This document shows, one piece after another, positions 60,591-64,000 of a stretch of DNA of 64,000 nucleotides. Below the pieces are notes generated by a model. The model was given only the letters and a program-made list of their open reading frames with translations. It had not been told where the DNA came from and did not search any database. Source of the DNA: Cryptoclostridium sp964637365 (GTDB lineage Bacteria > Bacillota > Dehalobacteriia > UBA7702). The stretch covers positions 1 to 64,000 of the forward strand of contig CAZWWH010000002.1 of assembly GCA_964637365.1 (NCBI GenBank), given 5' to 3'. The translations under genes and the position numbers were made by a program. How positions within the stretch are numbered: position 1 is the first letter of the stretch; every line of letters starts with the position of its first letter.

Positions 60591-61277
60591 ATGTTATTTT
60601 TTGACCCGACTATGATTATATTAATTCCCGCGATTATTTTATCTATGTGGGCGCAAATCAATATCAGTAGCACCATTGGTCGTTATGAAAGGGTTCAGGC
60701 GCGTAGCAGTCTGACCGGAGCTCAAGTGGCTCAACGAATTTTGCAGGCTAATGGTATTTATGATGTCCGTGTGGAAGCGGTGAGAGGTCATCTCACAGAT
60801 CACTATGATCCTCGTACTAAAGTGGTGAGACTTTCCGAGTCTGTTTATGGCAAAACTTCCTTGGCAGCTTTGGGAGTGGCCGCTCATGAAGTAGGTCATG
60901 CTATTCAGCATGAAAACGACTATATGCCTCTGCGCATCCGTTCCGCTCTGGCCCCTATTGCTCAGTTTGGAAGCTATGGCTCCTGGATTTTGCTGATTGT
61001 GGGAATTTTGTTGTCCTCAATGTCTTTGGTTGAAGTCGGCATTTGGCTTTTTGTCGCCGTAGTTCTATTCCAGTTGGTGACGTTGCCTGTGGAATTCAAC
61101 GCTTCCTCCAGGGCTTTGGTGCAGTTGGAATCCGGCGGTTATCTTGAATCCGATGAGATTAGCGGCAGCCGCAAAGTGCTGCGGGCCGCGGCGATGACCT
61201 ATGTGGCCGCTGTTGTAATGGCTATTCTTCAATTGGTACGTTTGCTGGCCATTGCCGGTATTTTCAATCGTGACTAA
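60591..61277 (+). CDS. Membrane zinc metallopeptidase (YugP/DUF2206-type, Peptidase_M_neutral 2)
   Basis: 228 residues with membrane helices at the N-terminus and two or three at the C-terminus around a catalytic HEVGHAIQH motif near residue 98 (Zn_peptidase_2 family, Bacillus YugP). Substrate unknown. It sits between fmt and rsmB, its usual place in clostridia. AAAGGAGG lies 13 nt before the ATG. Confidence 0.92.
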   Translation: MLFFDPTMIILIPAIILSMWAQINISSTIGRYERVQARSSLTGAQVAQRILQANGIYDVRVEAVRGHLTDHYDPRTKVVRLSESVYGKTSLAALGVAAHEVGHAIQHENDYMPLRIRSALAPIAQFGSYGSWILLIVGILLSSMSLVEVGIWLFVAVVLFQLVTLPVEFNASSRALVQLESGGYLESDEISGSRKVLRAAAMTYVAAVVMAILQLVRLLAIAGIFNRD

Positions 61278-61286
61278 GGAATTAAC

Positions 61287-62636
61287 ATGGAAAACACACG
61301 AAATTTAGCGGCAAAAATTCTTCACGCTGTAACGGAAGAGGGAGCGTATGCCAACCTCACCTTGAGCCGGTATTTGAATCAATGTGGCCTGGAGCGCCGT
61401 GACAAGGCCTTTGTTACCAGCTTAGTTTACGGTACACTGGAGCATCTATGCCCTATTAATTATCAATTAAATCAGTTTTTGAAAAAGCCCTTAAAGAAGA
61501 AGGATCGTTTTTTAATGACCCTTCTTCGTTTGGGTTTTTATGAAATCTTATACACTGACACTCCCGGACGTGCCGTGGTCAATGAAATTGTAAAATTGGC
61601 AAAAAAACACGGCCATCAAGGCTGGGGAAATATGGCCAATGGTATTTTACGAAATCTTCTTCGTCAAAAAGAAATGTTAGCATGGCCAAAATTTTCCACC
61701 CCACTGGAAAAAATTGTCTTTGAGTCCTCATTGCCCCAATGGCTGGGAGATCTTTGGCAAAGAGAGCGGGGAGAAGGAGAAGCTGTTCGCCTTTTGGAGA
61801 GTGTTCAGGAGGTACGCTCTCTGGTTTTGCGGGTCAATACCTTGGTCGTTAACCGTGGTACTTTGCAAAAGGATTTGGAGCAAGAAGGCTGCTATACGGA
61901 ACCTTGCCGTTATTCACCACATGGTCTCCGTTTCCTTTACGGTGAAAACCCGTTGACTACCTCATGTTATCAAAATGGTTTCTTTACCATACAAGAGGAA
62001 TCGTCTCAAATGGCCGCTTTAGCGCTATCTCCCGGACCCGGACAAAAAGTTCTTGATCTTTGCGCGGCGCCTGGAGGAAAAACAACTCACTTGGCTCAGC
62101 TCATGAAGAATCAGGGAGCCATCATGGCGGGGGATATCCATCCTCATAAAATCAAGCTCATCGAAGAAAACGCTCGACGTTTATCTATTAATATTATCGA
62201 AGCTGAGACTAGAGATGGTAAGCTGTGGGGAGAGGAATTTCCTGGATTCTTTGACTGCGTGCTGCTGGATGCTCCCTGCTCTGGCCTAGGCGTTCTTTCC
62301 AGAAGACAGGACGCCCGCTTCCGCAAGGATGCTTCAGATATTGTAGCTTTGGCGGCAGTGCAGTGGGATTTAATTTGTTCCGCAGTCAAAGCTCTGAAGC
62401 CCGGCGGTGTTATGGTTTATTCTACCTGCACTCTGACAAATTTGGAGAATCATGAAAACCGCCGCAAACTTTTGGAATCATTTTCAGAGATAAAGCCCTT
62501 GAACTTATCGGAACGGCTGCAAAACTTTTCTCAAGAGGAAGCGCCGTTTTTGCAAGAAGGTTATTTGGAATTATTGCCTTACCGTCACCATACTGATGGA
62601 TTCTATATCTCCGCTTATCGAAAGGAACCGTCATGA
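61287..62636 (+). CDS. rsmB: 16S rRNA m5C967 methyltransferase
   Basis: 449 residues: an N-terminal NusB-like RNA-binding domain (1-140) and a Rossmann methyltransferase with LDLCAAPGGKTTHLA (SAM), DAPCSGLGVL (Cys general) and STCTLTNLENHEN (catalytic Cys). Length canonical. Ends in an ATGA overlap with rlmN. Confidence 0.96.
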   Translation: MENTRNLAAKILHAVTEEGAYANLTLSRYLNQCGLERRDKAFVTSLVYGTLEHLCPINYQLNQFLKKPLKKKDRFLMTLLRLGFYEILYTDTPGRAVVNEIVKLAKKHGHQGWGNMANGILRNLLRQKEMLAWPKFSTPLEKIVFESSLPQWLGDLWQRERGEGEAVRLLESVQEVRSLVLRVNTLVVNRGTLQKDLEQEGCYTEPCRYSPHGLRFLYGENPLTTSCYQNGFFTIQEESSQMAALALSPGPGQKVLDLCAAPGGKTTHLAQLMKNQGAIMAGDIHPHKIKLIEENARRLSINIIEAETRDGKLWGEEFPGFFDCVLLDAPCSGLGVLSRRQDARFRKDASDIVALAAVQWDLICSAVKALKPGGVMVYSTCTLTNLENHENRRKLLESFSEIKPLNLSERLQNFSQEEAPFLQEGYLELLPYRHHTDGFYISAYRKEPS

Positions 62637-63694
62637 TTGATTTGTTGTGTCTTGATAAAAATGATATGGAAACACTCATGGTTGATGCGGGATTCCCTGG
62701 CTATCGTGGCCGCCAGCTTTACGAGTGGTGTCACTGCAAAGAAGCAACCAATCTTCAAAGTATGACGAATTTACCACGAGATTTGAAGGATTGGCTGGCC
62801 AAATATGCAGTGATTGGCAAAGGTCGCTGTTTAGATACCCTTTATGGCTCTGACGATCAAACGGTGAAATTTCTTTTGGAATTCCCGGAGAAAACCGCCA
62901 TTGAAACAGTTTTAATGCGATACGAACGGGAATCCGCCAGAAACCGCAATACGATATGTGTTAGCACGCAAGCTGGCTGTGCCATGGGATGTCAATTCTG
63001 TGCCACGGCACTTAACGGGCTTCAACGAAACCTTTCCACTGGTGAAATTATTGAGCAAGTGAACTACGGGAATCGCTACTTAAGCAGAAAAAAAGAATCC
63101 CACATTACCAACGTTGTTTATATGGGCATGGGAGAACCTCTGGCAAATTGGAACGCTGTATGGAAAAGTATTACTATTCTTAATGATGCGAAAAACATTG
63201 GTATGCGGCGAATTACAGTTTCTACTTCTGGTCTGGTGCCACAAATCAGAAAAATAACGGAGTTAAATCCGCAGTTTACTCTGGCGGTGTCTTTACACGC
63301 TCCCAATGATGCATTGCGCAACCGCTTAATGCCCATCAATCGAAAATATCCCATCAAAGATCTAATAAATGCTTTGGATGAATATGCGGAAAAAACAGGA
63401 CGCCGCGTTACCATTGAATATGCCCTATTCGATGGTGTCAATGATTCGGAAGAAATTGCCAAGGAATTGGTAACTCTTTTAAAGGGACGACTGGTTCATG
63501 TTAATCTTTTGCCGGGAAATCCTGTAAAAGAGACAGGTTTGCGTCGCTCCAATGAAAAAAATGTGGTGCAATTTCTAAAGCATCTTGAAATAAACGGTAT
63601 TGAGGCAACATTAAGAGAATCAAGAGGCCAAGATATTGACGGAGCTTGCGGTCAGCTTAGGGCAAAGAAAAAAGACTGCATCGATAATCAGTAA
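62633..63694 (+). CDS. rlmN: Dual-specificity 23S rRNA/tRNA A2503/A37 methyltransferase
   Basis: 353 residues. Radical-SAM cluster CAMGCQFC near residue 118, GMGEPL SAM motif, and the C-terminal mechanistic cysteine in GACGQLRA, with its partner cysteine upstream. Adds C2-methyl to A2503 of 23S rRNA and A37 of some tRNAs. Confidence 0.97.
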   Translation: MIDLLCLDKNDMETLMVDAGFPGYRGRQLYEWCHCKEATNLQSMTNLPRDLKDWLAKYAVIGKGRCLDTLYGSDDQTVKFLLEFPEKTAIETVLMRYERESARNRNTICVSTQAGCAMGCQFCATALNGLQRNLSTGEIIEQVNYGNRYLSRKKESHITNVVYMGMGEPLANWNAVWKSITILNDAKNIGMRRITVSTSGLVPQIRKITELNPQFTLAVSLHAPNDALRNRLMPINRKYPIKDLINALDEYAEKTGRRVTIEYALFDGVNDSEEIAKELVTLLKGRLVHVNLLPGNPVKETGLRRSNEKNVVQFLKHLEINGIEATLRESRGQDIDGACGQLRAKKKDCIDNQ

Positions 63695-63782
63695 AAAGTT
63701 ACTGACAAAAAGAGGAAAAATAGAAAAAAAACAGAATTATATACGTTGAATCATTTTACGTTTGATACGAAAGAAGGTATTT

Positions 63783-64000
63783 ATGAAAGCCTGGTCGTTG
63801 ACAGATATCGGATTAAAGAGAATAGAGAATGAGGACTTTTATTTTTGTGATGCCGAGAAAGGCCTATTTCTGATTGCCGATGGCATGGGTGGCCATGCTG
63901 GGGGTGAAGTTGCCAGCGCCACTGCAGTAAAAGTTGTTCGTGATCATTTCTTCGGCGTGACAGAGGAAAACTACCGGAAAGAAATCAGCGGTATTTTTCG
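63783..64000 (+). CDS. PP2C-family serine/threonine phosphatase, N-terminal part (runs off window)
   Basis: About 72 residues seen: MKAWSLTDIGLKRIENEDFY and IADGMGGHAGGEVAS, the metal-binding DGMGGH of PP2C (Stp/PrpC) enzymes. In this gene order it is normally followed by a PASTA-domain Ser/Thr kinase. Ribosome site GAAGG. Partial at the window end. Confidence 0.93.
   Translation, partial: MKAWSLTDIGLKRIENEDFYFCDAEKGLFLIADGMGGHAGGEVASATAVKVVRDHFFGVTEENYRKEISGIF

Noticed and set aside
1..64000. CRISPR arrays, tRNA or rRNA genes, intact insertion sequences, prophage
   Set aside because: None seen on either strand; the only long repeat is the ECF S-component duplication.

Overview
The window looks like chromosomal DNA of a strictly anaerobic, low-to-moderate-GC Firmicute (Clostridia or Negativicutes grade; I cannot name the species). 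Pointers are class III (glycyl-radical) ribonucleotide reductase, desulfoferrodoxin and a flavin reductase/rubredoxin pair for oxygen defence, a giant 2-hydroxyacyl-CoA-dehydratase-type activase, a GerW/YtfJ-type protein, S-layer-homology (SLH) surface proteins, a sigma-54 activator of the clostridial amine type, and classical Firmicutes gene orders (trpS-scpA-scpB-DUF2953-ytfJ; priA-def-fmt-zinc protease-rsmB-rlmN-PP2C). No rRNA, tRNA, CRISPR array or intact insertion sequence was seen.

Layout. 0-2.7 kb: an accessory-looking patch with an iron alcohol dehydrogenase (cut by the window edge), a lipoprotein esterase, a LysR regulator and the decayed C-terminus of a large serine recombinase. 2.8-17.8 kb: housekeeping genes (glpK, rpmB, a 1417-aa activase, a DHH-CBS-nucleotidyltransferase fusion, M50 protease, trpS, scpAB) plus a tiny cysteine-containing protein. 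17.8-32.4 kb: a locus that reads as one cobalamin (B12) capture and uptake system. 32.6-39.1 kb: a sigma-54 activator, a sigma-54 promoter, a non-pyrrolysine MttB-family methyltransferase, an MFS carrier and a BCCT betaine-type carrier. 39.3-50.5 kb: DUF3786, YfbR-type nucleotidase, polysaccharide deacetylase, methionine aminopeptidase, an SLH/MORN protein with an LRR lipoprotein, oxygen-defence proteins, cardiolipin synthase, a frameshifted DUF308 pseudogene and a FAD/Rieske oxidoreductase. 50.5-53.9 kb: a Fur-family regulated zinc/manganese ABC operon ending in a DUF896 protein with a His/Cys-rich tail. 54-64 kb: nrdDG, priA and the def-fmt-rsmB-rlmN-PP2C run.

The most interesting region is 17.8-32.4 kb. 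Four cobalamin riboswitches (one plus, three minus strand) each carry a recognisable promoter and an intrinsic terminator. One precedes an SLH protein with a DUF4430 (transcobalamin-like C-terminal) domain, one precedes a 956-residue lipoprotein with prenyltransferase/transcobalamin-alpha-type repeats, one precedes an ECF transporter operon (T, fused A1-A2, two S components), and one is an orphan: promoter, riboswitch and terminator with no gene behind it, pointing antisense into the SLH gene. Two further DUF4430 proteins lie between them; one has a leader with mutually exclusive hairpins that is not a standard B12 riboswitch. My inference is a surface B12-scavenging apparatus built from split transcobalamin-like domains feeding an ECF importer, next door to a corrinoid-dependent methyltransferase operon that would need the vitamin. 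Ligand binding is not shown by sequence and needs testing.
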